Of a DNA stretch of 64,000 nucleotides, positions 13,704 through 26,497 are shown piece by piece. Below the pieces are notes generated by a model that was given only the letters and a program-made list of their open reading frames with translations, was not told the origin of the DNA and searched no databases. Positions within the stretch are counted from its first letter, which is position 1. The number at the start of each line of letters is the position of its first letter. The stretch is from Prunella strophiata (lineage: Eukaryota > Chordata > Aves > Passeriformes > Prunellidae): positions 797,501 through 861,500 of the forward strand of contig JAZBQD010000014.1 of assembly GCA_036583965.1 (NCBI GenBank). The letters are read 5' to 3'. Both the position numbers and the translations under genes were made by a program.

Positions 13704-14181
13704 GACCAGTTTGAATTCATCAGATAGAGTTTGAGCACTAAATTAACCAACTGCAACCATCCAGAGCCAGTTTGAACCAGTTAAAACTGGCCTGAACTGG
13801 TTGGAACCAGTTTGAGCTAATTTGGATGAGTTGGACCAGTCAAAATGGGGCAAACCACCCAGAAGCAGTCAGAACCAGTTTGAACTGGTCAGAACCAGGT
13901 TGAACCAGTTGAAACAGGTTTGAAGCAGTTGGAACTGGTTGAAACTGGCCAGAAATGGTTTGAACCAGTCAGAAACAGCTGGAACCAGTTTGAACAGGTC
14001 TGGACCAGCTGGAAGTGGTCAGAATTGTTCTGAAGTGGCTGGAACAGGTTGGAAACCAGTCAGGACTGTTCTGAACTGGTCAAAATTGGCTGGAACCAGT
14101 TTGAATTATTTGGGCTGTGTTCTAGCTTTTAGGCTAGTTAGAACCAGTTTGATCCAGTTTCAAGCTGATGGATCCAGTTTG
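13704..14181. repeat. Degenerate 10-bp minisatellite, consensus TGAACCAGTT
   Basis: The region is built of decamers of the form GAACCAGTTT or its near reverse complement AAACTGGTTC, joined without spacers. From 13861 to about 14049 about eighteen consecutive units stay in exact 10-bp register; a one-base slip occurs near 14053. Units have diverged at one to three positions, and more than twenty CCAG or CTGG cores remain. The unit is close to a palindrome, so both orientations appear mixed. It produces a 166-residue open frame with a 10-residue protein period, which is a repeat artefact and not a gene. The sequence resembles tandem TFCP2L1/Grainyhead-type sites. Confidence 0.88.
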
Positions 14182-16301
14182 TATCTTTTCTTTTCATGCA
14201 AGAGGATTCCTCCCTCCCAGCTCCCTGTGGAGGAATCCACAGCCACTGTGGAGATGCTGGAAAGGCCAGCTGTGCTCAGGGGGCCACTGCAGCTGGAGCA
14301 GAGCCCAGCCTGGCCCCACACTCTTCCAAGGGACACACAGAGTCCTCCCTGCCTCCTTCCCAATCCCCCCATGGCTCCACATCACCTCCTCCTGACCTCA
14401 CTGATGTCCTCAGGATTGCCTGATAAGCCCTGCAGCTGAAACCAGGCAGGGTGCTACACCAGCAGGAAAACATGGGATTGTCTGTCAGACTGAAGAAATG
14501 CTCTCACAGCAAAGGCTCTGCATGTTTCTGTGGAAGTTCCACTGAAACTGGATCTGCTTTGAGCTGGAACAGAGGCTGCTCCTGCAACCAGAGCATCTCA
14601 CATGCTGTGGGAACAGCTCAATAAAAGTACAGGACTTTTAAACCTTGGAGATGTCCCAGACCCACCTGCACACATCACCCCAAAACCAGATTACCTTCTG
14701 TAAACAAAATAATCTCTCAGGAGAGACGTGTCTCATTCTTCTCCTTAATCAGATTCACCATGGATTCTTACTTATTCACACCTCAATAACTCTTTTTCCC
14801 AAGCCTTAAAACTAGGCACAAGCTTGTCTGCCCTCATCATACCTTCTCTCAAAGGTTAGGACAATTCAGAGCAAAATTAGCATGGAAACATCATTTTATT
14901 TTAGAACAGCACTCAAAACAAGTGATTCTTCACCATTCGAAAACAATTTCAAGTTTGATTATAAATTATATATCCACAAGCCAAAAAAAAAAAAAAAAAC
15001 CCAACAAAAAAACTATGTCACATTTATGCCAAGTCCAAGTATTTTTTACTTAAATACAAAATTTAGTTGTTCTACTGCAGCATCTGCTTGAAAGTCCACA
15101 CTGCCCCTAAGCCTTAGCCAAATGCTGAAGGTAGTTAGAATCAGCACCCTTCATAACTTCTGGCACCAAATCCTAACACTTAGGAAGGAAATCCTTGAGA
15201 TTGTGTTCTCACATATAAGATCAACATGGACTCTACTTTATTAACAAATTGAAACAGAAGTGTGTAAACTTTGCAGTTCAGTATAAATAAAATAAATTCA
15301 AATGAAGCCCAGGTCAGTTGTGGTAATCATACTTTTATCACCCCAGAGCTATCAGATTCAGAAGGTCCACCCTGCACTAACTCCAGTATCTACTCTGACA
15401 AATGACAATTCAAATAATTAAAATCCTTAAACAGCAAACAACACATTCTTTCATAGTTTGTAACACATTCTTTCAAACCTCCACCTCCAAAAAAAAAAAA
15501 AAAATCCTTTGAGGCACAGCCAGGCATTATTGACACTGGAGATGTTGCTTTACCTCTTCCCTAAATGACAAATGACTTTGCATATCAGCAAGGAGATGTC
15601 ATCTCCTTTGTGAGTAAAGCATTGTCTGACGTTCCTGGTTGAGTTTTCCAAGGGCGTTAAACGAGATTTCCTCCCTCTATGCAGTCAATGGTTACCTTGT
15701 TTCTGTGCAGCACCTATCCATTTCATTAGCATTTTACAGGGGTGGAACCATCGTCAAAGGGAAGAGGAGAGTCAGAGCTGAGCTGCTCAGAGGGGTTTAA
15801 CTGAAAGCATCACGAATTCACTATCAACAAAGCACCAAATATTTCAAAGCAAAGAAGGTACATCTGCACTTTTACTGCAGTCTTTTCAAAGGCCCCCAGG
15901 ACCAAGGTCAATTTTATTGTGCTGTCATACCACAGGAGATAAGGACTTTTCAAGGGTATACTTGTCTACTTATTGTAATTTTTAAAGCATGTAACTTGAA
16001 AGAAAAAAAAAAATTCTAAATATACAAAGTAGTGCAGAAACAGTGAGAATTTCTAGCCACACAAATGCTACTTGCAGTGTTATGCTTACCAATCCAAACC
16101 TCACTGAATATATTTTGAAACAGAAAACAGGAAATTATTGGGAAAAAAGAGTAGGGGAAAATGGGCTGTGGCTTACAACTGCTTGGCTAATTGTATTTTT
16201 CATATTGATAATGAAATTTTAAAACATGCTTAACTCTAAATATTTAAGTGAGACACTGCTTTTCTAAATGGTCACATGGTAGAAAGATTTTTGAGGTTTG
16301 T
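14182..16301. other. Unique non-coding stretch
   Basis: A moderately GC-rich start (14200-14460) then AT-rich unique DNA. Poly-A tracts sit at 14983-14999 and 15489-15504. No exon or repeat family was recognised. Overlapping open frames at 14160-14470 in several phases reflect local GC content and do not look like coding sequence. Confidence 0.55.
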
Positions 16302-16370
16302 TCTTTTGTTTTTTTGTCTTTTGTTTGGGTGTTTTGCTTTTGTTTTGTTTTGTTTTTTTTTTTTTTTTTT
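16302..16370. repeat. T-rich tract ending in 18 T
   Basis: A GT-poor pyrimidine stretch with TTTTG units followed by an uninterrupted T run at 16353-16370. It is the only T homopolymer of 15 or more that I see on the plus strand in the whole window, against about twenty-two A runs of that length. Confidence 0.9.
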
Positions 16371-16831
16371 AAGATAAGTAATGATCATAGACATAGAGTT
16401 CTGGTCTGAATTCACTCCTCCAAACAACAGTAAGAAGCATGAGAAACATGAACCTCCAGAAGGAATATTCTACTCTTTTTTTCCTTAAGTATCCAGAAAA
16501 GATTTGCAAGAACTATAAGAATAATCCATTTACACAAGAAGGAGAAGCCACAGTTTTATTTGAATGAGAAAAATTATGGGAACCAAGGAAAAATGAAACC
16601 ATAACCATAATGCAACACATAACCATAATGACTCATGTTTCATCCATTTGCTTTCTTATTTTGCATTTGCTAGCAGCCAATGCTCCATGGTCAACCACAA
16701 CATAAAGCAGATGTGATCTTTGCTGAGAATTTTAGACAGATAAAGTCTGTTCCTCATGCTGAAGGGGAATCAGCATGAAAAACAAAGCAATACCTTCCTT
16801 TTTAAAATAATTTGCTCTTTTAAAGTAAGGA

Positions 16832-16891
16832 GTAATAATAATAATAGTAATAATAATTATAATGATGATGATGATGATGATGATGATAATG

Positions 16892-16926
<35 letters not shown>
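16832..16926. repeat. Compound (AAT)n-(ATG)n-(AAT)n microsatellite
   Basis: AAT units (16832-16857), then about seven ATG/GAT units (16862-16886), then more than ten AAT units up to 16926. The open frames through it (poly-Asn/Asp on plus, poly-Leu/Ser on minus) are artefacts. Confidence 0.95.
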
Positions 16927-16927
<1 letters not shown>

Positions 16928-17499
16928 TTAAAATACCATTCCTCTTTGAAGCTTTGAACTGGTGCTTGCAGTTCAGTACATGTGTACTAATGCCTTGCCA
17001 GTATCCTGAATTTTCCCTTCTCACAGAAGGAATGTGCATTTCCTTCTTTGCTGTACAGTGTATTTTCCTGCATTTCACCTCCATTATAGGAATTATTAGC
17101 TGCACCTTCCTCCAAACAGGCAAGGTGCCAAAGCTCCTGGTTTCCTGAAACACTTTGGGGAGCACATCACCCCACCCAACACAAATTCATAGGAGTATTT
17201 CAGTACTGTCTAAGCTGAATCAGATTCCTGTTTATCAGCAATTAAGTCTACCAAGAAATTAGCACAGCAGCCTCCTCTTTTGCCCAAAATAATCAGCTTT
17301 TCTGCTTACAGCACACAATGGTGCCAAAACTCCTCTTATTTCAAAACAGGTCGTAAAAGCCAAAGGAATAGAACTTGGATTTAAAACCACAAAATTTCAT
17401 CCTTAATGATCAGCACAGTCTAGAGAAGGTATCAAGAGTTTAATTCCCAATTCCCTGACACACCAGTGCTGCAGCAGTGGGCTTGGCATGCCCTGAGTG

Positions 17500-17620
17500 C
17501 CCACACTGAGCAGGAACATGGACATTCCACCTGAAGATGAGGAGATTTCTGCCTTGTGAGGGAGGCAGAGCCCTGGAGCAAGCTGCCCAGAGAGGGATGA
17601 GAACCAAGCAGCTCTCAGAG
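17500..17620 (+). mobile_element. Diverged CR1 LINE 3'-region fragment (plus)
   Basis: The segment follows the avian CR1 3' region in order: a TTCCACCTGAAGATGAGGAG block (CR1: TTCCACCTCAACATGAGGAA), then TGTGAGGGAGGCAGAGCCCTGG and GCTGCCCAGAGAGG (CR1: ACAGGCTGCCCAGAGAGG). It is more diverged than the copies at 22.4 and 27 kb and has lost its 3' terminal repeats; similarity may extend to about 17705. Confidence 0.65.
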
Positions 17621-20600
17621 GTCTGAGCACTCCCAGAGAGGAAGGACAGGCTTGCCCAGGGGTCTTGCAGGGCACTGTGGCTCACTGGTGCCCAGCTGAG
17701 GCTGGATGGTGAAGGAGTGAATGCCTGCTCTGCATCTGCAGCTCACTTACAGAGGCTGCATGGTCATAATGCAGAGTCCCAAGTGGGTGCTCCAGTGAGT
17801 GCCAGACCTTAATAACTGTATTTTAACACTCTTAAGTATTTTAAAGGAAGATAATAAGATACTGTTAAGCAACAGCATTCCCCCACTAAGTTCCCTCATT
17901 AAACACATGCAAGAAAAACAATGTACTCCACAGGAAAAAAGTTTAAAAAGAGCATGTATTGACTCCTTCTGTTAGCCATATTTTCTTAATACAAGCCAAC
18001 ATCAATCAATCAATCTCTTCACTCTAAGTGCAATTCTCACCTCTCCATGTGGAACACATTAATGAGTTTCCACTAAAAAAAAAATCCTCTATATTTACCA
18101 GGTACACAGAAGTAACAGGCTTCAGTTTTGTTTTCTCTGTGTTAAAGAAAAGCTCAGATCTCTTCTCTTACCATAGGATAACAGACACAAAATACAAGCT
18201 CACAAAGCCAGCGTGGGTGTTGTGTTTTGGTGTATTACTTTTTTCTTTTTTTATCTTCTCTGTGTTTCTGCCAGCACTGAATTTCCTGTTAATTGAAAAG
18301 TGCTGGCTCGTCCCTGCACCAGGAATGCAGCAGCACTGCTGAGCTGCAGTGCTTGCAAAAAAAAGTGAGATGGAGATACTTATTGCAGGGAAATTATTAC
18401 AGGTGAGCTTCCCCCAGTGCACCAGGTCTGCTGCAGGTGACAGGAGATGTGATCTCCAGCAAAAGCTGGGCTCTGCAGCTCTGGAGAACATGGCAGAGCC
18501 TAGAAATAAAGCATGGCCCTCCTGCAGCTTCAATAGAAGCTTTACAGTGGCAAAGGAAGCTCTGCTCTGCTCCTCCAAGAGAAGCTGCCTGTCTTAAAGT
18601 GAAATGATGTAGTGAAGATGATATTTGTGGGTGAATGAGCTCCTGGTAACAAGGAATGCTTTTCCCTAGAGCTGTACACACAACCCAGCACAAACACAGT
18701 CCTCACCACAAAAGTCTTGGTGAGCAGCAAACTGGGAGAAGGAAACCAAGAGAAGTTACCTCTGGATAAGATCAACATATTTCAAGCCATGAATCAGCCA
18801 GCTTCCATATCCAGTGTGTCATTTACAGAGAATATTACAGAGTGAAGCTTTCACTTAAAATTATGAGAACAATTATTGCAATCAGGAAACAACCATTTGT
18901 CGGGCTGAAATGCTGCCTTAAATGCAGTTTGCTAAACAGCTTCAGGAGATACATTTTGCTCATCTCTACTTGTAAATGAGTATAAAAAATGATGCATGTA
19001 TAAAAAATTATGCATGTATACTGGTGGGAAAAAACAAACAAACAAAAAAGCAGTGTGGTCTCCTTTTGCTGATTTGAATAAAACACCTCTTCTCCTCTTC
19101 AGCTCATCCTCTGAAGAAAAACTCTACAACCAAAAAATTTCAAGAACTGGTGGTGAGGTCAAAGGGCCAGGATTGAAAACCAAGCAGCAAGCACCACACA
19201 GGAGTTCTACAAACCTTACTGCAAGTCAGCTCCTCATTTCAGTGTCCATCTGAACAACTCTCTGCATGCCAGTGCTGCTTGTAACCACTTGCTCTCATCT
19301 CAGCAGGCCAAATCACAGCCCTGCAGATGAGGCCACAGGGCTATCCCAGAGCCCATCCAAGCACTCTTCACTTAGATTTGTCCTGTTCTTTTTGGCAAAC
19401 AGCACCCAGATACTGCTCTGGTGCAATCAGGTCTCCTGACAATGTGAAACTCACACTTTAAAGAGCCCACTGACAGATGGATTCAATTTAATGTATGAGT
19501 ATGAACAGCTGCTCCTGATCACCAGCTTGTACAGCACACTCATTCATCACAAAATATTTCAAAAGGCTGAGCTGAAATGGAACAAATGAATTTGAAGGAG
19601 TATGGGAGGTACTATGCTAGCCCTGGAGAATGTGTCAGATGTAAAAATCACAGCTATGGGACTGCCATTAATTCATTCCTGTAAATGCTGGCTCTGCTCT
19701 CTTAGCAGCATTCTCCAGATTCTCAGAAATCCAGGAGGGCAGCCTGAATAAGGTATTAGAAGATGTAATTAAATGCTCCTTACTGAAGGTGATTTTAACT
19801 AAGTCACTAAAAGGAGCTGACAGCTTCAAGATGACAAGCCTCAAACAACTGCTGAAAGGAGAGGAGGTTATTTCTTCAATGTTCTAACTGAGAAAGATCC
19901 ATCAGTGATGCAATGGAGGGACATGGACCTGCCTTTGCCACCTTCACCCTAAACACTGTGAGAGGCCTCACTGCTTTTAAAAAGTTTTCATTTTTTCCTT
20001 TGGTCCTTCAGTGCCAAGAACAAGGCACAGTCTGACAAATGAAACCACCCATTTTGAAGGTCTGTGAGGAGCTGACACAGAGCTGAGTAATTAACTTTTT
20101 TTAATATATATAATTTCAGGAATTATGCAGCAAAAATAGACATTTTAAACATCACAGTGTTTGTCATGGCCACTGGATCATCTCTGAGTGACTCAATTTT
20201 TCACAGAGCTCTTCCTATGAGTTGTGCACAGGGCAGTCTCACAGATGTTGGGAAGAGGAGTGATATGCAGGGAGGAAAATTCTCCAAGAGTTGCCTCAGG
20301 TGGCAATTCATTCTTGACAATTCCTGCTAGGGTTTTCTGGGAGGTGGAAAAATAAGTTCCCAAGACCTTTTAGAAGGCAATTCTTATCTGGAAGTGATAC
20401 TTGTAGCATCTTCAGACACCTGTGTCATACTTGTACTTTGGTGAATTCATGAGGAAAGCATGTAATGCTTATGCAGAATTCCAAATTTCACCCACTTTTG
20501 CATCACTGTGCAGTTGTTAGATCAGGTCTTTGTGTCTTAGTATGAAAAACACACTTCTATTTTGAGCTGCAGAGAATTTAACAATCATTTGTTGCAACAC

Positions 20601-22398
20601 TTATTGATAAATGAGGAGTAAGAACAAACAAAAGTTTCCTCAGCATAGAAAATGTAATCTTTGCAGCGCTAGGGAAAAAACAAAAAAAAAAAAAAAAGAG
20701 AGGACTTTTGGATAATAATATTTCCCTCTTTCCTTCTACAGAGTGCCTTTGCCAGTCTCTTGCTCTACCTCAAGGGCAGGTAAGGAGACAAAGCTCAGGT
20801 GTCATAAGCTTGCACAAATAAGGCACATCAGCTCCCCTGCCACGTCAGGGAACAAAGCCACATCACCCAGGCTCCTGCTCCTGCTAGAAAGCAACCAGGG
20901 GAAGTGGTGAGTAGATCTCTACCATGCCAAGAACCAGCTCTGAGGCAGCAGTTTTATCTTATTTTGGGAGCCCAACCCACCTCCAGGGTACAGGCTCCGA
21001 CGCAGGGGTGAGAAGCTGTGGGCTTTGTTTGATCTGCCAGAGCCAAGGCAGGAGCACACACAGGCTCACACACCCTCTGCAAAGGTTATTCATCACCACA
21101 GCAACCTCCAAACAAAGGTGGGAGCCAAGGCAGACTGACTGGCTTCACCCAGCCCTGTCCCTCTGATGGCAGAGGGCAAAGGTGCTCTCCACTTGTGCCC
21201 TACAGGGGATTTAATTGCTTGGGTTTGTTTTTATGTCACTGGATCTCACAACTCCACTTTCAGCACCCCAGTGTGCATGCCCAGAGCAGAGAATGGCCAC
21301 ACTGATGCATTAAGGAATAAAATTCTTCTATAACCTCAGATGAAAGGAGAGAGAAGATCCACAATTCCTTCTTGTGAGCCAGTGCCACATTCCATGACAC
21401 ACCGCTGTCACCCCACCCTCTCCACGTGCTCCCCTAGGCACCAGGAATAGCTGCTGTAAAATAAACACCCCACCTAAACCCAAGAAAACCCCAATCTGTT
21501 CAGCTACCATTCTGTCCTTCCTCTCCCTTCTGCACTTCTTTTCCTCACATCCTCTCTCACTCCACAGGAGATTAATGATTTTGGATGTGCTACGAAAACC
21601 CAACCGAGACAACAAAATAATTGCAAACTCAGCACAAATGAAAAGCAGAGTTGGTTTCTTTTTTCCCCTAAATCTGGAAAGAACAAACCCTGATACTTCC
21701 TGAGTCACTGGAGGAAAGAGATTATGATCATTTCTGAAGCTTTCCAGCCCCCAGCCAGGAGGAAAAAGCAGAGTCTGTGATGACAAGCTGTCAACACTCG
21801 GCGAGCAGCGTGGCTCTCAGTTTGTGACACTGAGCTTCCTCCTGCAGAGCTGGGCTCGTGGGCACCAGCAGCCAGCACCACATGCAAGGACAGCCCTGAA
21901 AATGCCCAGATTTCTCTACCTGTCCTAAAGCACATCCTCCACCTGAGCAGCCAGGTCTCAGGATTTAAAAGATTTGTTTTGAATTACGGGATTAAAAAAA
22001 AAAAAAAAAAACCTAATGGTTCTGAGTTTTATTTTTTAAATCAAAGCCACAGGTGATTGGAGCAGATAATAAAATCTCATTATCTCTCATTTACTCCTGT
22101 CAAGAAATAGAAGTTACATTTTGCTGTAGTAAAATCATCAGAAATATCCATCCAGCTTCAGTGTTTTTGGATCTAAGCAAAATTTATGTTAACAAAAGGG
22201 TCGTTTGATTTATACCAATGGCTTAAGCTATCATTTTTCTTGAATTTCAAAACAGTCATTGGTAACTAACCATTAATCTTTTGCAGGTTTATGATGGTTT
22301 ACAATTTCTGTCAGTGTGTTTCAGCATCCAACCACCTGAGGCAGGAATCTTTTACCTGATTCTGCAATATTTCTAATAGCCAATCACTTCAGTGATTT
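17621..22398. other. Unique non-coding stretch
   Basis: No exon or transposon recognised. Contents are an 18-bp tandem duplication at 18983-19018, A runs at 20682-20697 and 21994-22011, and locally GC-richer DNA at 20.7-21.5 kb without a clear CpG island. The 136- and 152-residue minus open frames have no recognisable protein signature. Confidence 0.55.
18983..19018. repeat. 18-bp tandem duplication
   Basis: Two adjacent units, TAAAAAATGATGCATGTA and TAAAAAATTATGCATGTA, differing at one base. No function is apparent. Confidence 0.9.
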
Positions 22399-22706
22399 GG
22401 TACCTCAAGGGAGCCTATAGGAAAGATGAGGACAGACTTTTTATCAGGGCCCACTGCAATAGGACAGGAGAAAATGGTTTTAAAGTACAAGAAGGTTGAA
22501 TTAGAATGGACATAAGGAAATTTTTTACAATTTACAACAAAAGAGGGGTGGTGGATGCCCCATCCCTGGAAATATTCATGGCCAGGTTGGATGGGGCTCT
22601 GAGAAACCTGGTCTATTTGAACATGTCCCTTCCCATTGCAGGGGGGCTGTACTAGATGGTGTTTAAAGATCCCCCCAAATGCAAAATATTTTACGATTCT
22701 ATGATA
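22399..22706 (+). mobile_element. CR1 LINE 3' end (plus)
   Basis: About 308 bp follow the CR1 3' consensus closely: the TTTTTATCAGGG block, AATGGTTTTAAA, GGATGCCCCATCCCTGGAA, a GGCCAGGTTGGATGGGGCTC block, a TGTCCCTTCCCATTGCAGGG block, an ACTAGATGGTGTTTAAAG block, and the terminal GATTCTATGATA signature. CR1 copies are usually 5'-truncated, as here. The position that gave rise to the 18-bp array at 28-30 kb appears here as a single unit (ACATAAGGAAATT, about 22511-22523). Confidence 0.95.
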
Positions 22707-22743
22707 ATAGTGTTCTGACACTACAATTAAAAAGAACTAGAAA

Positions 22744-22746
<3 letters not shown>

Positions 22747-22775
<29 letters not shown>
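22747..22775. repeat. Poly-A tract, 29 bases
   Basis: Uninterrupted A run 40 bases downstream of the CR1 3' end. CR1 does not end in poly-A, so the tract is independent of it. Confidence 0.95.
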
Positions 22776-22777
<2 letters not shown>

Positions 22778-24584
22778 TAAGTGTAAGAAAATTCAGCTTC
22801 CAGATGAAGGTTCAAACTGTAGTTTCAAAAGCCTACACTGCACTTGCAGGTAGCAAACAGTAATGGAGCAGAATTGCAAGCAAAGTGCAAAGCACCACTC
22901 AACCCCAAGGGCAGGACACTCCCCAGACACCCTGCACTTCAAGTTCTATGCTCTATAGGTGCTCTCAGAAATAGGGAAAAAAAACAAAAAACAACTGAAA
23001 CAACAAACTGAAAACCTGCACTGGAGTTCACATGCATTCCTTAAGTGCAGCCATAGGCAAACCCATGGAACTGGATGTACTCAGAGCACTGTGATTTATG
23101 CCACAGCACAATCACCACCTGAGCTGATAAGCAGGCACTGGCTTGACTCAGTCTTTATTTGTGAATAAAGTGAATTTTCAATGCACCTCCCTGATGATCT
23201 GGAGTTTCAAAAGGAACCTCCCCACACAGAGATGGTTTCCCACCCATGTCACAAGGGAGCAAAGGTTTTTGCCTTCTCCCCCAGGCAGGCATTCCATCCT
23301 GTGAGTCATACTGACACCTCAGACACAACACACAGACTTTTGTCCTGAGCTGGTGTCCCCCTGACCAAGACACAGGTGTGCTTCCTCTGTAATTATCTGG
23401 CTTCTAGAAAAATCCATGGTCTCTAAATTTTAATAACTGAAAATATTTACAAAAAGAAGTGCGCCTTACCCAAGTGACAACAATTTTTAATAAAAAAACA
23501 CTGCTTCAATAACTACCTCTGCTTTCTCTATTTCTACACACCCTGAAAATCAACTGCAACAATTTGAAAACCTCTCTCCTCCAAAGCTGCTGCTGTTAGC
23601 ACTGAAGTTGCTGTATTATTTAAGTGCTGGGGTTCAGAGTTCTCCAGCAGCAGAAAGGAACTGCATCTACCTTCAGTGGTTCCCAAGACAGCAGCTGCTA
23701 TGCTTGAGCTGAAGCATGAAGAGCAGCAGCAATGAAAAGGAAAGGAACTTAAGGACAGGTAAGCTCCAACTTGTTATGTGACAATAGCACCAAATTTGTT
23801 TTCCTAAACTTTTTACTAATTAAAGCCTACTTATTTTAGTCTGGCTTAACAGGCTACTGGACCTTGAAATAATGGACTTGTATTCCTTGCTCTGCCTTTG
23901 CCCCCTCCAGCATAAAGCAGAATTACCCTCAATCTTTCAGGCCAGGGTGATTTTCCAACTCTGCTGCTAATCAAGGTAGCATGTACAGCTCAGGACAGCA
24001 CTGACCTTCATGTTTTTGTCCAAATATTCCAAGCAGCCTTTTTAACAACGTGGCAAGATCCTGAAAGAGCCAGAGACAAGTGCCCTGGATGCATTTTACC
24101 CTTCCTGCATCCATCCTTACAGGGGGCTGCTCCTGCTGCTCCAAGCTACTTCAGGTAGTTCTGCCTAAAGCACAAAGCCCCTGCTCTGATATTCACAGGG
24201 CAATTCAGCACCTGATGCTGTCATGCTGATGCTTTAATGGGATTCTTTCCATGTCTAGAGGGGCTATCTCCCCCAAAGTCCACAGAGCATTGTTAAATGA
24301 TTAGCTACAGCTAAGGGCACATATGCTGTTTTTAACAGCAAACCTGTGTTTTACAGACCAGGCTGCATCTCATCAATGATTCCTTGGTGCCACACTCCCA
24401 GGAACAGAGCAGTCAGCCCAGCATGGCAGTCTTAAATAAAGAAGGGGGTTACAAGGTGTAAGGCAGCTCTCCACACATTTGCTGCCAAAGAATCACAGCA
24501 TTTCAGCTGCTGCAAGAAGCAGATTGCCATTGTTTTATCAGGGAAAATCACAGACTGGAAAAACTGACTAGAAACCACCTTCCC

Positions 24585-24631
<47 letters not shown>

Positions 24632-26497
24632 TAGCTATTGCCTTTTGTAGAGAGGTTATGTCTGGTTTTGAGCTGGAAACAGGATCCCACCTCTAAGGTC
24701 AGAACAAGCTCACTCTTTTCCTTACACAGCATCTTCAAAAGGAAGCTGGGGATGAAGTTTGTCTGCACACAGCCACACAGAGATTTAAACAGGAAAAAAA
24801 CCCCAAATCCATGCACTTACATAAAAGGCTTTGGGCAGTTTCATTCTCTAGTCAGCTGGAAAGGGAGTGAACCAGCATGCACACACACATTTTTAATCAC
24901 CCTCGTGCTGACAGCAGCCAGTCACTACTTCTGTTATCAGAACCCCACAGCTTGGATTTCCAGGCTATGAAGCACTAAGGAGAAGGTATAAAATCTCCTC
25001 TGGTTAAAAAGGCACAGTGATATCATCTAATATAACACACAAATGCTACAGAATTGAAGTTTGGCCTCACCAGGACATTACTCATTCAGTGGAGGGAGAA
25101 GGGAAAATAATCCATAACCATACAAATAAATAACAAGGATTTCCTAAGATTAGCTGGTAACCTGGACCACTCTCATATTCTCTAAGCCCATCAGTCACAC
25201 TCTGGGAAAAACAAGCAAGGCAGGCCAGTCTGTGCATCCAGAAACTCAGAGTTTGCAAGAGATGCCAGCTGTGGAAGAGACAGAGAGGAAAGAGAGAAGC
25301 TGTGCTCGTGTACAACTCACCAGTGATCACTTGTGCAAATGCCACGTGCCTGGGTAGAACTTCAGCCTGGGTAGATGCTGTCCCTGCTACTGCTTAATTC
25401 AGCTGGCTGGCATCTCTCCAGAGGCACTCAGGAGGCAGCTGCCCAACAGGACAAATCACTGGAAACCAGAAAAGGAACAGGTTCAGCTTTGCAATTCCAC
25501 TGCACATTATAAAGATGAGTTCAGCTTGCTAATCCCTGACTTCTTAAAATGTGATTTCCCTCAGTGCATGACAGGGAGAAATACAGTTCTGGTTAGAGTT
25601 CATCCTCTACTGTCAGTGTGAGTTTCCTAAATAACAGTAATGCCAAAAAGAACTCCTCTGTACAGCTGACAGGAACCTTATGGTCAGGGTAACTGAACAG
25701 CCTCCACCTTCAAATTTTGTTACCCCTCAAGTTTTGAATCTGACATTCAAGAGTTAGTCCTTTTCTATTGCATTTCTTTATTCATGTCCAACACTTCATT
25801 CTAACTTGGTTGTAATAAAAGTCACTTCCAGCTTCATAACTGCACTATTCCAGGCACTGACCAGTTCTTCAAATTTTAGTAAATCTGACCAATTTACAGC
25901 ACAATTTTCTTATGAATTACTCTCTTTAGACCTTCATTTTAGCATTTTCCCAATTCTGTGACTTCTATGAGAGGTTCCATTTCCTCTCCCTTACAAAGCC
26001 ATTTACAATAAGTCCAACTAAAATTAATTAAAACATACAGATCAATTTGATATGGCAACAGAACCAGGAAGAAGCAGTACCAAGACAACTCATTGATAGG
26101 ACAAGTGAGAATAGGTCAATTCAGTCAATCTGAATTGATCCAGTGGCTGCACAATAATGTAAAAATGAAGTAGTATATTGTCCTAGTTCTTATACTAAAC
26201 CTTATCAATCTGCTTACTAATATGACCAGATTCTACTGGTGGTTTCTCTGTTAATCACCTATTTCTGGTGAAAACGTAACATTTTAATATTTGAAGGGGA
26301 GATAAACAACTAATGGGGATTTCTTCTGACCAGGAAACCCTCACAGAAGAAAGGACAACACGTGGGTGCAACACCTTAAGGCAGCACAGGCTGCCTTCCA
26401 TTCATGAGCCTCAGCCTTCCCCAGCTCAGTGAGCTCAGGCAAGACTCTCCACACTTCCATACCCATTTCATTCCCTTCAAAACATGGATAAAGTCCA
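22776..26497. other. Unique non-coding stretch
   Basis: About 3.7 kb with no exon or mobile element recognised. Its only prominent feature is the 42-base A run at 24587-24628. Open frames are all below 115 residues and lack motifs. Confidence 0.6.
24587..24628. repeat. Poly-A tract, 42 bases
   Basis: The longest A homopolymer in the window. The upstream sequence does not resemble a processed pseudogene or SINE that I know, and no target-site duplication is obvious. Confidence 0.95.

Noticed and set aside
13939..14439. 166-residue plus-strand open frame
   Set aside because: Its repeating peptide comes from the 10-bp minisatellite (30 bp equals ten codons), and the rest shows no motif.
24587..24628. 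Poly-A tail of a processed pseudogene
   Set aside because: No coding-like or known RNA sequence precedes the tract and no flanking duplication is visible. The same holds for the tracts at 34566, 37195 and 61128.
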